A DNA stretch of 64,000 bases from CAYQJL01 sp964573295 (GTDB taxonomy: Bacteria; Eisenbacteria; RBG-16-71-46; CAIMUX01; WJJG01), in the NCBI GenBank assembly GCA_964573295.1, contig CAZNJE010000020.1:10344-74343 (forward strand). Reading direction: 5' to 3'. The notes under the pieces are model-generated. The model was not told where the DNA came from. It ran no database searches and saw only the letters and a program-made list of their open reading frames with translations. Below are positions 1 to 7,978 of this stretch, piece after piece. A program made the position numbers and the translations under genes. Numbering within the stretch: the stretch's first letter is position 1; every line of letters begins with the position of its first letter.

Positions 1-2
1 TC

Positions 3-824
3 GTCCCTCCGGGAAGCACCGTACCGCTTCTCTGTGACTCGTTACGAATCCGAGCGGACGGAGCGATTGAGTTCGCCGGTGCGACTCAGAACGGCACGGC
101 CTCCACCCATCCGGTGGTCGCCCCCGTCCGTGCGCTCCCGGAACAGGCCGCCCAACCCATCCATGACCACATCGTGGTCTCTCAGGAAGCCTCCTTGTGG
201 GACTGTCGCGTGGACCTGCGTTTCATCGCCGACCACACCACGGTGAGACATGCGCAGCTGACCCTGGCCGCCGATGGCACACTGGAGGTGGCCTGGTTCG
301 GCGAAGGCGATCTGCGGGCCTTTCCGGCACTGTCCGGCTACTACCCGAGTGGCACGACCACCGGGGCGGTCCGGTTTGATCCCCGCGAGGAAAACGAACT
401 CGTGCTCGGGGCTGGTAGCGGCGTCCACTTCACCCCCGTGGGGCAGAGTGCGCACACACTGGCCGGCGCACGCATTCGTTGTCAGCCCGCCGGTCGGGAC
501 GGCTACCGGCTCTCGGTGAGCTCACCTCCCCTGCCCACCATGGATACCCCCGAACCTCAACTCAGCGTATTCCCGACACCGGCCGGACGCGATGGGCGGG
601 TACGATTCCGCATCGCGACAGAGGGGCGCTATGAACTCCAGTTGCTCTCGCCCTCCGGGCGTGTGGTGGCTCGCGAGGATTTGGGCCGACTCGAACCCGG
701 GCTGCACCCGGCGGCGCTGACCTCCCTGACTTCGACGAGTGCGGACTTGACCAGTGGGGTCTTCTACCTTCGGCTCACCGGCAGCGGCGAACCAGTCGTG
801 ACCCGGGTCTTGATCTGCAAGTAG
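3..824 (+). CDS. Exported protein, C-terminal part, with T9SS/FlgD-like sorting domain (cut by window edge)
   Basis: The frame is open from base 3 to the TAG at 822-824, so the gene starts before the window; about 273 codons are visible. A GTG at 114 also exists but the frame is equally open upstream of it. The last ~85 residues look like a C-terminal sorting domain: 'LSVFPTPAGRDGRVRF', then a beta-rich segment with 'LLSPSGRVVAREDLG' and a terminal 'SGVFYLRLTGSGE'. Such domains direct proteins across the outer membrane or anchor them there. The part before it has no motif I recognise. The product is probably an extracellular or surface protein; its function is unknown. Confidence 0.6.
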   Translation, partial: VPPGSTVPLLCDSLRIRADGAIEFAGATQNGTASTHPVVAPVRALPEQAAQPIHDHIVVSQEASLWDCRVDLRFIADHTTVRHAQLTLAADGTLEVAWFGEGDLRAFPALSGYYPSGTTTGAVRFDPREENELVLGAGSGVHFTPVGQSAHTLAGARIRCQPAGRDGYRLSVSSPPLPTMDTPEPQLSVFPTPAGRDGRVRFRIATEGRYELQLLSPSGRVVAREDLGRLEPGLHPAALTSLTSTSADLTSGVFYLRLTGSGEPVVTRVLICK

Positions 825-1124
825 CCAAGCCACCGTTCCCCAGGACGGACGCGTCCAACTGCAACGCTCGTAAGCGGGAAGACGGCAAGACGACACGAAG
901 CAGGCGACGAGACTGTGTACGGGACATGACAGAAGCAACGAGGCTGCGCGCCTCACACAGTAAGCAACGAGGCTGCATGCGCCGCCAGGATACCGAACGG
1001 ATTCTTTTATGTCTTTCGCCGGGGCGCCGCGTGTGAGATTCTGATCGTGGAGGCCCACTCAACACGATTCCTGATGGTAGTGCTCGTCGACGTCCGGTAA
1101 GCGGCCTCAAACGGATGGAATGTG
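825..1124. other. Intergenic stretch before spoVG, no gene recognised
   Basis: About 300 bp between the exported-protein fragment and spoVG. It holds an imperfect direct repeat of 'gcaacgaggctgc' (near 933 and 964). No convincing ORF, tRNA or terminator with a T-tract was seen. Confidence 0.4.
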
Positions 1125-1397
1125 ATGGAAATCACGCATGTCAAAGTGACGCTGGTGGACGATCCCTCACTCAAAGCCATCGCCACGCTGACACTCGACG
1201 GCTGCTTCGTCATCAAGGGAATCAAACTGGTCCAGGGCGATCGGGGTGTGTTTGTCGCCATGCCGAGCCAGAAGCTGCCCGACGGGAGCTACCGGGACGT
1301 CGCCTACCCTTCCACCCCCGAGATGGCCCGCGCCGTTCGCTCGCTCGTGCTCGAAGAGTTCGAGCGCCGCTTGCGGGCGCGGCAGGCGGTTCGATAG
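1125..1397 (+). CDS. spoVG: SpoVG family protein
   Basis: A 90-residue protein beginning MEITHVKV, with the SpoVG hallmarks 'LKAIATLTLDGCFVI' followed by 'GVFVAMPSQKLPDGSYRDVA'. SpoVG proteins are small nucleic-acid-binding regulators (septation and sporulation control in Firmicutes, RNA/DNA binding elsewhere). They also occur in many non-sporulating bacteria, so sporulation is not implied. A GTG lies immediately before the ATG; the ATG at 1125 is preferred because it matches the family start. The length is close to the usual 85-100 residues. The gene stands alone between a surface-protein gene and a cupin gene on the other strand. Confidence 0.85.
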   Translation: MEITHVKVTLVDDPSLKAIATLTLDGCFVIKGIKLVQGDRGVFVAMPSQKLPDGSYRDVAYPSTPEMARAVRSLVLEEFERRLRARQAVR

Positions 1398-1497
1398 CGG
1401 ACAGGTCCTTCTCCGAGACCTTCTCCGAGACCACCTCGAGGCCGGCGCGACCACGAAGCCCTACTGCCTCACGCCGAATCCGTGGCACACGATGCGG

Positions 1498-1562
1498 TGT
1501 CCGATCGCCCTGTCCGATCGCCCTGTCCGATCGCCCTGTCCGATCGCCCTGTCCGATCGCCC
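1498..1562. repeat. 13-bp tandem repeat, five exact copies
   Basis: The unit tgtccgatcgccc is repeated five times without change, followed by a decayed sixth copy. It lies between the converging ends of spoVG and the cupin gene. The unit length is not a multiple of 3, which suits a non-coding position. Confidence 0.9.
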
Positions 1563-1567
1563 CGGTG

Positions 1568-1948
1568 TCAGATCGCCTCACGTACTCGTTCGAGGCCGTT
1601 GCCCCCCGCTTGTGGATTGTGGAAGATGTTCAAGGCCCGGGCCGAGCCACCACCGGCGACCCGGCTTGCGTGGGGGACCTTCGGAAATATCGATACCATC
1701 TGCCCGGGTCCGAGCTCCAAGGACTCTCCCTCGACCGTGATCTCGAGCCGGCCGTCCTCGACGATGGTAATCTGTTCCTGATCATGCGCGTGCTCGGCGA
1801 AGTCGGAGTCCTCGTCGTAGACGCACCGAGCCACGAGCAGGTGCTGGGTGGCGATCACCTCGTGTTCGAGGACCTCCTGAGCATTCTCGGCACGTAGGCT
1901 TCGCCAGCTGCCCAGCGTGTATTTTCCGGGTACGGTTCGATTGCGCAC
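1568..1948 (-). CDS. Small cupin-domain protein
   Basis: A 126-residue single-domain cupin. The start is a GTG at 1948-1946 with a strong AAGGAG about 7 bases upstream; the frame is open further upstream but without a better start. Cupin motif 1 is visible as 'EHAHDQEQITIVEDGRLEI' (H-x-H, E, G), and motif 2 around 'GPGQMVSIFPKVPHASRV' (P...PHA). The histidines and glutamate suit a metal site. Small cupins are sugar-binding, isomerase or regulatory proteins; the substrate cannot be read from the sequence. The gene is monocistronic, converging on spoVG. Confidence 0.75.
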   Translation of the reverse strand: MRNRTVPGKYTLGSWRSLRAENAQEVLEHEVIATQHLLVARCVYDEDSDFAEHAHDQEQITIVEDGRLEITVEGESLELGPGQMVSIFPKVPHASRVAGGGSARALNIFHNPQAGGNGLERVREAI

Positions 1949-2156
1949 TCTCTTCTCCTTCTTCCCTTCCAGGCCGGCTGCGCGTGCCGCGGGCACGCTG
2001 CACTCATCTGATCGGCCGGCCGGAGCAATATCTGGATCTTCAACCGCCTTGACAGGCAACGAAGACACCGTTCACTCTCACTCATCTCGCCCGGAGGATG
2101 AGCCGGCGCACCGCAGCCGCCCGCTGGCCATCGGCTGCCGTTCCACCAACCGTCCG

Positions 2157-2265
2157 CAAGCAACGCGTGAGGGTGCCGCGCGCGAGCAACGCATGCGGGT
2201 GCCGCGTGAGGGTGCCGCGCGCGAGCAAGGCATGCGGGTGCCGCGCGCGAGCAAGGCGCGCGAGC
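2157..2265. repeat. Imperfect tandem repeats in the 370-bp gap before the MFS gene
   Basis: Units around 24 bp (core gcgagcaacgcatgcgggtg) recur with shorter 15-bp variants. They fill most of the gap 1949-2319 between the cupin gene and the MFS gene. A TTGACA hexamer at 2049-2054 could be a -35 element but no good -10 follows. No RNA gene is visible. Confidence 0.7.
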
Positions 2266-2319
2266 CGCGCATACGACAGGGCATGGCCGAACGCCATCGG
2301 GCGTTCGTGGAGGACACCC

Positions 2320-3738
2320 GTGCAGCAGCACCGATCTCGTATGGCGCAACTGGCCACGACCATCGTGCCCGATGACCTGACGGCGAGGGAGCGTTCGCTG
2401 CTCGGGATCCACCTGGCCTCGGCGTTTCTGACCGGGATTTCCATGGGGGTCTTGTTCCTGGCCGACACGATCGTGGCCAAGACGCTTGGTGGCTCGAACT
2501 TCTCGGTCACCCTCATCAATCTCCTGATGGGAGCCGGATTCCTCTCCACCCTCTTCACCAGCGGCATGATGCGCAACCGTCGCAAGGGTCCGTTCCTCAT
2601 CGGCGCAGCCCTGGTGGGACGGATCGCGCTGGGCTTGACGGGCCTCTGGGTCCACACGGCCTGGTACATCACCATGGTCGGTCTGGCCTGGTTCGGGCAA
2701 GCCCTGATCGTCACCGGCCAGGTCTCGATCATCCAGAAGGCCTATGGGGTGGAGCGGCGGGATCAACTCTTCGGGCTCTCATTGTCGGTGAACATGCTCG
2801 CCCGGCTCCTCGCCACCGTGGGCGCCGGCTGGGTGATGGACTGGAACGAATCCACCTATCGAATCGTCTATGCGGTGGCGGGTCTGGCAGGCCTGGTAGG
2901 AGCCGTCCTGCTCGACCGGATGGAGCGACGGTCGCTGGAAGGAACCAGCCCCGGCTCGGAGTCCATCTACCGGCCGCTGGGAGAGGCGGGCTGGACCGCC
3001 GGATGGCGCGGCGCCCGCGAGTCGGCCCAACACCTGTGGCGCATCCTGCGCGAAGATGCGGATTTCCGACGTTTTGAGCGCAATTTCTTCATCTACGGCA
3101 TCGCCTTCCTGGCGCTGATGCCGATCGTACCGATCTTTCTGGTCCACGACCTCGAGCTCGACTACGCTCGGATCGGCCTGGCCCGAGGACTGATGGCGCA
3201 GTCGGGCATGATCCTCTTTGGACCGCTCTCGGGCCGGGTGATGCGCCGGAGTGGACCGATGCGTTTCAGCAGCCGGGTCTTCACCCTTCTCTCGCTCTAT
3301 CCGCTTCTGCTGCTGCTCTCGGCCTACTTCCCGGGTTCGTTCCAGATCAGCCTCGTCTACGCGGGCTTCCTGGCATTCGGCATCGCCATGGCCGGCGTCA
3401 ACGTGGCCTGGAACCTGAGCAGCATTCACTTCGCGGGCGAGGCTGATCCAAGTTCCTACCAGGCGGTGCACTCCGTGCTCGTGGGCGCGCGAGGCGTGGT
3501 CGCTCCCCTCTTGGGCTACGCGATCGTGCAGACGGCCTCTACCCGCGCCGGATTCGCCCTGACGGCCGCCCTCTTTCTGACCGCGGCCTATCTCATGGCG
3601 CGGATGGCGCGAGAACGAACCCCTGGTCAAGCCCGCGTGCCTGGCCCCCACCGTGCCGGGAGACGGGCCAGGCACGCGGGAGGAGGCGGGCAAGGCGCGC
3701 GGGGGAAGGCGGGCGCCCCGGCGGATCCACGCCAATGA
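2320..3738 (+). CDS. MFS family membrane transporter
   Basis: A predicted 472-residue protein with about 12 hydrophobic segments. The start is the GTG at 2320, preceded by GGAGG with six bases of spacing; an in-frame ATG at 2341 has no ribosome site. The first half carries 'GAGWVMDWNESTYRIVY' and the second half 'PLSGRVMRRSGPMRFSSR', an MFS loop-type motif (G-x-x-x-D/R-R-x-G). It resembles the broad set of uncharacterised MFS carriers; the substrate is unknown. The last ~45 residues are low-complexity Gly/Arg/Ala and contain a perfect 16-bp inverted repeat in the DNA, so the tail may be a recent extension. The kbl promoter starts directly after its stop. Confidence 0.75.
   Translation: MQQHRSRMAQLATTIVPDDLTARERSLLGIHLASAFLTGISMGVLFLADTIVAKTLGGSNFSVTLINLLMGAGFLSTLFTSGMMRNRRKGPFLIGAALVGRIALGLTGLWVHTAWYITMVGLAWFGQALIVTGQVSIIQKAYGVERRDQLFGLSLSVNMLARLLATVGAGWVMDWNESTYRIVYAVAGLAGLVGAVLLDRMERRSLEGTSPGSESIYRPLGEAGWTAGWRGARESAQHLWRILREDADFRRFERNFFIYGIAFLALMPIVPIFLVHDLELDYARIGLARGLMAQSGMILFGPLSGRVMRRSGPMRFSSRVFTLLSLYPLLLLLSAYFPGSFQISLVYAGFLAFGIAMAGVNVAWNLSSIHFAGEADPSSYQAVHSVLVGARGVVAPLLGYAIVQTASTRAGFALTAALFLTAAYLMARMARERTPGQARVPGPHRAGRRARHAGGGGQGARGKAGAPADPRQ
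3632..3680 (+). terminator. Perfect 16-bp inverted repeat inside the MFS 3' end
   Basis: Arms cccgcgtgcctggccc (3632-3647) and gggccaggcacgcggg (3665-3680) pair perfectly around a 17-nt loop. There is no T-tract, and the hairpin lies within the reading frame, 58 bp before its stop and just before the kbl promoter. It could end or stabilise the MFS transcript; this role is inferred. Confidence 0.45.
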
Positions 3739-3768
3739 TTGACGACGGCGAGGGCGCCTCCGTATACT
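3739..3768 (+). promoter_or_regulatory. Sigma-70-type promoter for kbl
   Basis: TTGACG at 3739-3744, an 18-bp spacer, then TATACT at 3763-3768. It starts right after the MFS stop codon and leaves a leader of about 110 nt before kbl. Confidence 0.7.
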
Positions 3769-3826
3769 GCCTCTTCTGTGCGCCGAAGAGCAGTGTAACG
3801 CGATCGGCGCATCCCGAGGAGGCAAG

Positions 3827-3940
3827 ATGCGCCCCACGCCGGCAAGCCTGGCCGTCTGGGGGCAGCCATCAAAGGAGGCGAAGGGCAATGTACGGAAAGA
3901 TCAAGACCGACCTGCAGAAGGAACTTCAAGCCGTCCGTGA
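3827..3940 (+). CDS. Possible 37-codon leader ORF overlapping the kbl start
   Basis: An ATG at 3827 is preceded by GAGGAGG (3816-3822) with good spacing. It opens a 37-residue frame that runs through the kbl ribosome site and start (3888) and ends at TGA 3938-3940. No homology is recognised. It may be a translational-coupling or attenuation leader for kbl, or simply a chance ORF. Confidence 0.3.
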   Translation: MRPTPASLAVWGQPSKEAKGNVRKDQDRPAEGTSSRP

Positions 3941-5087
3941 GGCCGGGCTCTACAAGGAAGAGCGCGTCATCACGACGCCGCAGGGGCCCGAGATCAAGGT
4001 CACGACGGGTCAGACGGTTCTCAACTTCTGCGCGAACAACTACCTGGGCCTCTCCTCCCACCCCAGGGTCATCGAGGCCGCCCACACGTGTCTCGATGAG
4101 TGGGGGTACGGGATGTCGTCGGTGCGCTTCATCTGTGGTACACAGGAGATCCACAAGGAACTCGAGCGCAAGACTTCAGAATTCCTGGGCAAGGAAGATA
4201 CCATCCTCTTCGCCGCCTGCTTCGACGCCAACGGCGGCGTCTTCGAGCCGTTCCTGGACAAGGATTGCGCGATCATCACCGACTCACTCAATCACGCCTC
4301 GGTAATCGACGGAATCCGCCTGTGCAAGGCGCAGCGCCACATCCTGGACCACATGAACATGGAGGACCTGGAGGCGAAGCTGAAGGCAACCCAGGACGCC
4401 AAGTACCGGATGATCGCCACCGACGGCGTTTTCTCCATGGACGGCGACATCGCCCCCTTGAAAGGCATCTGCGATCTGGCCGAGAAGTACGACGCCCTCG
4501 TCATGGTCGACGACTCGCACGCCAGCGGCTTCATGGGCAAGACCGGCCGCGGTACGCACGAGTACCATGACGTCATGGATCGCGTCGACCTGATCACGAC
4601 CACCTTCGGCAAGGCATTGGGAGGCGCCTCCGGTGGCTGCGTCTCGGGACCGAAGGAGATGATCGAGTGGCTGCGCCAGAAGTCGCGCCCCTACCTGTTC
4701 TCCAACACGCTGGCTCCGACGGTCGTTGCCGGCACCATCGCCGTGATGGACATGGTGACCGAAACCACCGAGTTGCGCGATAAGCTCGAGCGGAACCAGA
4801 AGAAGTTCCGCACGATGATGACCGAGGCCGGCTTCGACATCCGTTCCGGCGATCACCCGATCGTACCGATCATGTTCGGCAAGTTCGACAATGACGCCGT
4901 GCTGGCCAATACGTTTGCCAGCAGACTGCTCGATGAGGGCATTTACGTGATCGGCTTCTCCTTCCCCGTCGTGCCGCGCGGCCAGGCACGCATTCGCGTG
5001 CAGCTCTCCGCGGCGCACGAGGACGAACACATCGACCGGGCGGTCGCGGCGTTCACGAAGATCGGCAAGGAGCTGAAGGTCATCTAG
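3888..5087 (+). CDS. kbl: Glycine C-acetyltransferase (2-amino-3-ketobutyrate CoA ligase)
   Basis: A 399-residue protein, the usual length of Kbl. It is a PLP enzyme of the alpha-oxoamine synthase family that splits 2-amino-3-ketobutyrate with CoA into glycine and acetyl-CoA. Visible signatures are 'NFCANNYLGLSSHPRV' near the N-terminus, 'VDDSHASGFMGKTGRGT' (PLP-binding Asp and His), and the PLP lysine in 'TTTFGKALGGASGG' (Lys242). The start at 3888 has AAAGGAGG upstream. It has its own promoter and is followed by a hairpin terminator and then tdh, which makes its substrate, so the pair forms the threonine-to-glycine route. Confidence 0.95.
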   Translation: MYGKIKTDLQKELQAVREAGLYKEERVITTPQGPEIKVTTGQTVLNFCANNYLGLSSHPRVIEAAHTCLDEWGYGMSSVRFICGTQEIHKELERKTSEFLGKEDTILFAACFDANGGVFEPFLDKDCAIITDSLNHASVIDGIRLCKAQRHILDHMNMEDLEAKLKATQDAKYRMIATDGVFSMDGDIAPLKGICDLAEKYDALVMVDDSHASGFMGKTGRGTHEYHDVMDRVDLITTTFGKALGGASGGCVSGPKEMIEWLRQKSRPYLFSNTLAPTVVAGTIAVMDMVTETTELRDKLERNQKKFRTMMTEAGFDIRSGDHPIVPIMFGKFDNDAVLANTFASRLLDEGIYVIGFSFPVVPRGQARIRVQLSAAHEDEHIDRAVAAFTKIGKELKVI

Positions 5088-5103
5088 GGCATGAAGCACA
5101 TGG

Positions 5104-5147
5104 CGGCGGCTGGGGCCGGAAAGGCCCCTCAGCCGCCGTCTTCCTGT
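5104..5147 (+). terminator. Hairpin terminator or attenuator between kbl and tdh
   Basis: cggcggctggggcc pairs with ggcccctcagccgccg (one bulge) around a short ggaaa-type loop, followed by the pyrimidine-rich tcttcctgttc. It lies 17 bp after kbl, so tdh expression may depend on read-through or on a promoter of its own. Confidence 0.65.
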
Positions 5148-5215
5148 TCGCGGTCTCGAGTCGGTCGTCTCGGGCGAGTTGGTTTCGGTTGATCCAGGTC
5201 AGAAAGGCGGGCGCC

Positions 5216-6199
5216 ATGGCGAAGAAAGAGATCAAGAAAATCATGGTCACCGGATCGGTGGGCCAGATTGGATCGGAGCTCACCCTCGAGTTGCGCAAGC
5301 TCTACGGCGCGGAGAACGTCGTGGCCTGCGGACGAAAGACCAAGCCGAAGAAGGAGCTCGCCGAATCGGGGCCCTTCGAATGGGCCGACGTGACCGAGCC
5401 CGAAAAGATGCTCGAGGTCATCAAGAAGTACGACATCGACACGATCATCAACATGGCCGCCATCCTCTCGGCCACCGGCGAGAAGAACCCGCAGCTGGCG
5501 TGGCACGTCAATGTCACCGGTCTCATCAACACCCTGGAGATGGCCCGCGAACTGGAGCTGACCCAGGTGCTCTGCCCCAGCTCCATCGCCGTCTTCGGCC
5601 CCGGCTGTCCGCTCGAGAACACGCCGCAGGAGACGGTGCTGCGGCCGACCACGATGTACGGCGTGACCAAGGTCACCGGTGAGCTGTTGTGCGATTACTA
5701 CGTGCGCCGTTTCGGCGTCGACGCCCGCGGACTTCGCTACCCAGGCATCATATCGGCCGAGACCCTGCCGGGCGGTGGCACGACCGACTACGCCGTCGAG
5801 ATCTACTACAAGGCGATCGAGGAGAAGAAGTACACCTGCTTCGTCAAGGAAGACACCCGCCTACCCATGATGTACATGCCCGATTGCATCAAGGCGACGA
5901 TCGATCTGATGCAGGCCGACTTCGACCAACTGGAGCATCACGGCGACTTCAACGTCGGCTCGATGAGTTTCTCGGCCGGCGAGCTGGCAGCACAGATCAA
6001 GAAGCACATTCCCGAGTTCGAGGTCACCTACGAGCCCGATTTCCGCCAGGACATCGCCGACAGCTGGCCGGGCTCGGTGGACGACTCGGCCGCTCGGAAG
6101 GAATGGGGCTGGAACCCGAGCTACGACCTGGCCTCGATGACCAAGGACATGCTCGAGAAGCTGGGCAAGCGGCACGACGAGGGCCGGCTGTACGGGTAA
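5216..6199 (+). CDS. tdh: L-threonine 3-dehydrogenase, SDR/epimerase type
   Basis: A 327-residue extended short-chain dehydrogenase. It has the NAD-binding 'VTGSVGQIGSE' (residues 11-21) and the catalytic Y148-x3-K152 in 'MYGVTKVTGELL'. The segment 'RYPGIISAETLPGGGTTDYA' is characteristic of the SDR-type threonine dehydrogenases found in animals and flavobacteria, unrelated to the zinc-type Tdh of E. coli. It oxidises L-threonine to 2-amino-3-ketobutyrate, the substrate of the neighbouring Kbl. The start at 5216 (MAKKE) has AAAGGCGG upstream; an upstream in-frame start gives nine extra residues of unlikely sequence. It is followed by a strong hairpin terminator. Confidence 0.92.
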   Translation: MAKKEIKKIMVTGSVGQIGSELTLELRKLYGAENVVACGRKTKPKKELAESGPFEWADVTEPEKMLEVIKKYDIDTIINMAAILSATGEKNPQLAWHVNVTGLINTLEMARELELTQVLCPSSIAVFGPGCPLENTPQETVLRPTTMYGVTKVTGELLCDYYVRRFGVDARGLRYPGIISAETLPGGGTTDYAVEIYYKAIEEKKYTCFVKEDTRLPMMYMPDCIKATIDLMQADFDQLEHHGDFNVGSMSFSAGELAAQIKKHIPEFEVTYEPDFRQDIADSWPGSVDDSAARKEWGWNPSYDLASMTKDMLEKLGKRHDEGRLYG

Positions 6200-6287
6200 G
6201 GCCGCGGCTGGACCCCGGTGCGCGACCCGGCCTCCGCCGGCTTCCGCCGGCCACTGCCTATCCTCCGCCGGGCCGCCAATCCCATGA

Positions 6288-6328
6288 GCCCGCCTTCCCG
6301 CCCACACGCGGGAGGCGGGCTTTCGTTC
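6288..6328 (+). terminator. Rho-independent terminator after tdh
   Basis: gcccgccttcccgc (6288-6301) pairs with gcgggaggcgggc (6308-6320) with one bulged T, followed by tttcgttc. It sits between the converging tdh and POT transporter genes. Confidence 0.75.
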
Positions 6329-6343
6329 AGGCCGGCGTGGCGG

Positions 6344-7867
6344 CTACCGGCCGGTGAGCTTACGGATCCACTGCCCGTAGACGGCGATGCCGATCGCCGA
6401 GACGATCCCGATGACGCCCATGATGTCCCAGACGACCGCGACGTTGTGGGCGTCGTAGAGGGTTTGGGTGAGCTGCGCCGCACTCTCTCCGGTGTACTCG
6501 ACCAGGCGCCCAAAGGCCTCGCCCTGCGGAATCCGCTCCACCAGCTCGGCGGCCATCCCCCGCTCGGCCAGCAGCTCGCGGGCGAACCGGTCTTTCGAGG
6601 CGTAGATGTCATAGAGCAGCGGACCGAACTTGCCCTCGAGCGTCCAACCGATCGCCAGGGGAATCTGACTGAAACCCAGGTACATCGCCTTCTTGTCGGC
6701 CGGAGCAAAGTTGCCGATGAACTCCGAAAACTTCGGGCTCGACAGCATCTCGCCCACGCTGAAGATCGCGATCCCGGCCAGGCACGCCCACCCAGTCGTC
6801 GAATGGCCCGCCACGAAAAGCGCCGCCGACGAGAAGAGCGTGCCCACCACCATGCTGGTGGTGGCGCGCATCTTCCCGCTCAAGAAAGCGAAGAGAAAAC
6901 AGGTCGTCATGATCAGCCCGGCATTGATGTTGACCATGCCCTCGGGCTGCACTTCGGTACCGCTCTCGTTCATCACGACGAAGAACTTGATCACCGGGTT
7001 GGTGGTGCCTTCGCCGCCGAAGAGCGTGGCAACGATGTCGGTGGTATCGACCCAGTCGTCGATGTGGGCCGGCAAGACGTCGAAGAGCGCGTTGAACATG
7101 AACCAGAAGCCCGAGAAGATCAGCAGGTAGGTCCACACATGCGGCTTGGCGAGTTCGCGCACGGAGTCGACAGCCAGATTGCTGCGCTTGAGCATCCCGG
7201 ACTTGACCTGGCGATTCCACTCGAGCCGCTCCTCCTTGCCGACCTCCTTGTAGGTCAAGAGCAGCAGGAAGTTCAGACAGATGATCGCCGCGCAGGTGAA
7301 GAAGACGTACTGCCAATCCATCTTGCGCATCAAGCCCGCTACCAGGGGCCCGATGAATCCGCCGATGTTGACGGTTTGGTAGAAGATGCCCCAGGCCATC
7401 GAGCTGTTGTCACGCCGCGTGGCCTTGACCAACGTGCCCTGGATGCCGGGCTTGAAGACCGCCGTGCCCGACGCCAGCAGGATCGCGCCGGCGAAGAAAC
7501 CCAGGTAGGTCGGGAAGAAGGCCATCGTGAGGTAGCCAAGGATCTTGACCACGGTGGAGACGAAGATCGTCTCCTTGTAACCGTAGCGATCGGAGAGACC
7601 ACCGGTGAACACCGGCAGCAGCGACTGGATGAGCGCCCAAACCATCAGGATCGTGCCAAAGGCGGACATCGTGATGCCCAGTCCTCCTTCGGACACCGGA
7701 TCCTTGGCGTAGAGCGTGGCCACCGCTTTCACGCCGTAAAACGCCAGGCGCTCGATCATCTCCATGGCGCCCACGATCCAGAAAACGTAACCCAGGCTGG
7801 CGATCGCTGCGAAGAATCCCAGTTGCTTGACGTCGGCTAGCGATTCGTGATCGCGGTGTGTACTCAT
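6344..7867 (-). CDS. POT/PTR family proton-coupled peptide transporter
   Basis: A 507-residue inner-membrane MFS protein of the proton-dependent oligopeptide transporter family. It shows the proton-coupling E36-x-x-E-R40 motif ('EMIERLAFYG'), the PTR signature 'GGLSDRYGYKETIFV' and the 'FYQTVNIGGFIGP' motif. It would import di- or tripeptides with protons. Compared with typical POT proteins it has longer loops after the seventh and tenth helices (around 'IDDWVDTTDIVATLFGGEG' and 'RFARELLAERGMAAELVER'). The ATG at 7867 is chosen; a TTG seven codons upstream is possible. It follows cpoB after a 111-bp gap and may be transcribed from its own promoter. Confidence 0.85.
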   Translation of the reverse strand: MSTHRDHESLADVKQLGFFAAIASLGYVFWIVGAMEMIERLAFYGVKAVATLYAKDPVSEGGLGITMSAFGTILMVWALIQSLLPVFTGGLSDRYGYKETIFVSTVVKILGYLTMAFFPTYLGFFAGAILLASGTAVFKPGIQGTLVKATRRDNSSMAWGIFYQTVNIGGFIGPLVAGLMRKMDWQYVFFTCAAIICLNFLLLLTYKEVGKEERLEWNRQVKSGMLKRSNLAVDSVRELAKPHVWTYLLIFSGFWFMFNALFDVLPAHIDDWVDTTDIVATLFGGEGTTNPVIKFFVVMNESGTEVQPEGMVNINAGLIMTTCFLFAFLSGKMRATTSMVVGTLFSSAALFVAGHSTTGWACLAGIAIFSVGEMLSSPKFSEFIGNFAPADKKAMYLGFSQIPLAIGWTLEGKFGPLLYDIYASKDRFARELLAERGMAAELVERIPQGEAFGRLVEYTGESAAQLTQTLYDAHNVAVVWDIMGVIGIVSAIGIAVYGQWIRKLTGR

Positions 7868-7978
7868 CGTCCCCCGCCCCGAATGCAAACAGGCCGGTCC
7901 GGCACCGCACCGCGAAACCGCGGGCGGGCACGGCCGGCCTTGCGTATCGCCGCATCCCCCCCAGCAGTGGCCCGCGTT

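Noticed and set aside
6218..7840. Long plus-strand ORF (540 codons) across the POT gene
   Set aside because: It is the antisense of a gene with clear POT motifs; its translation is charge-rich and low in hydrophobic residues, typical of high-GC shadow frames. The same applies to other long antisense ORFs, e.g. 22177-23628 and 32710-34587.
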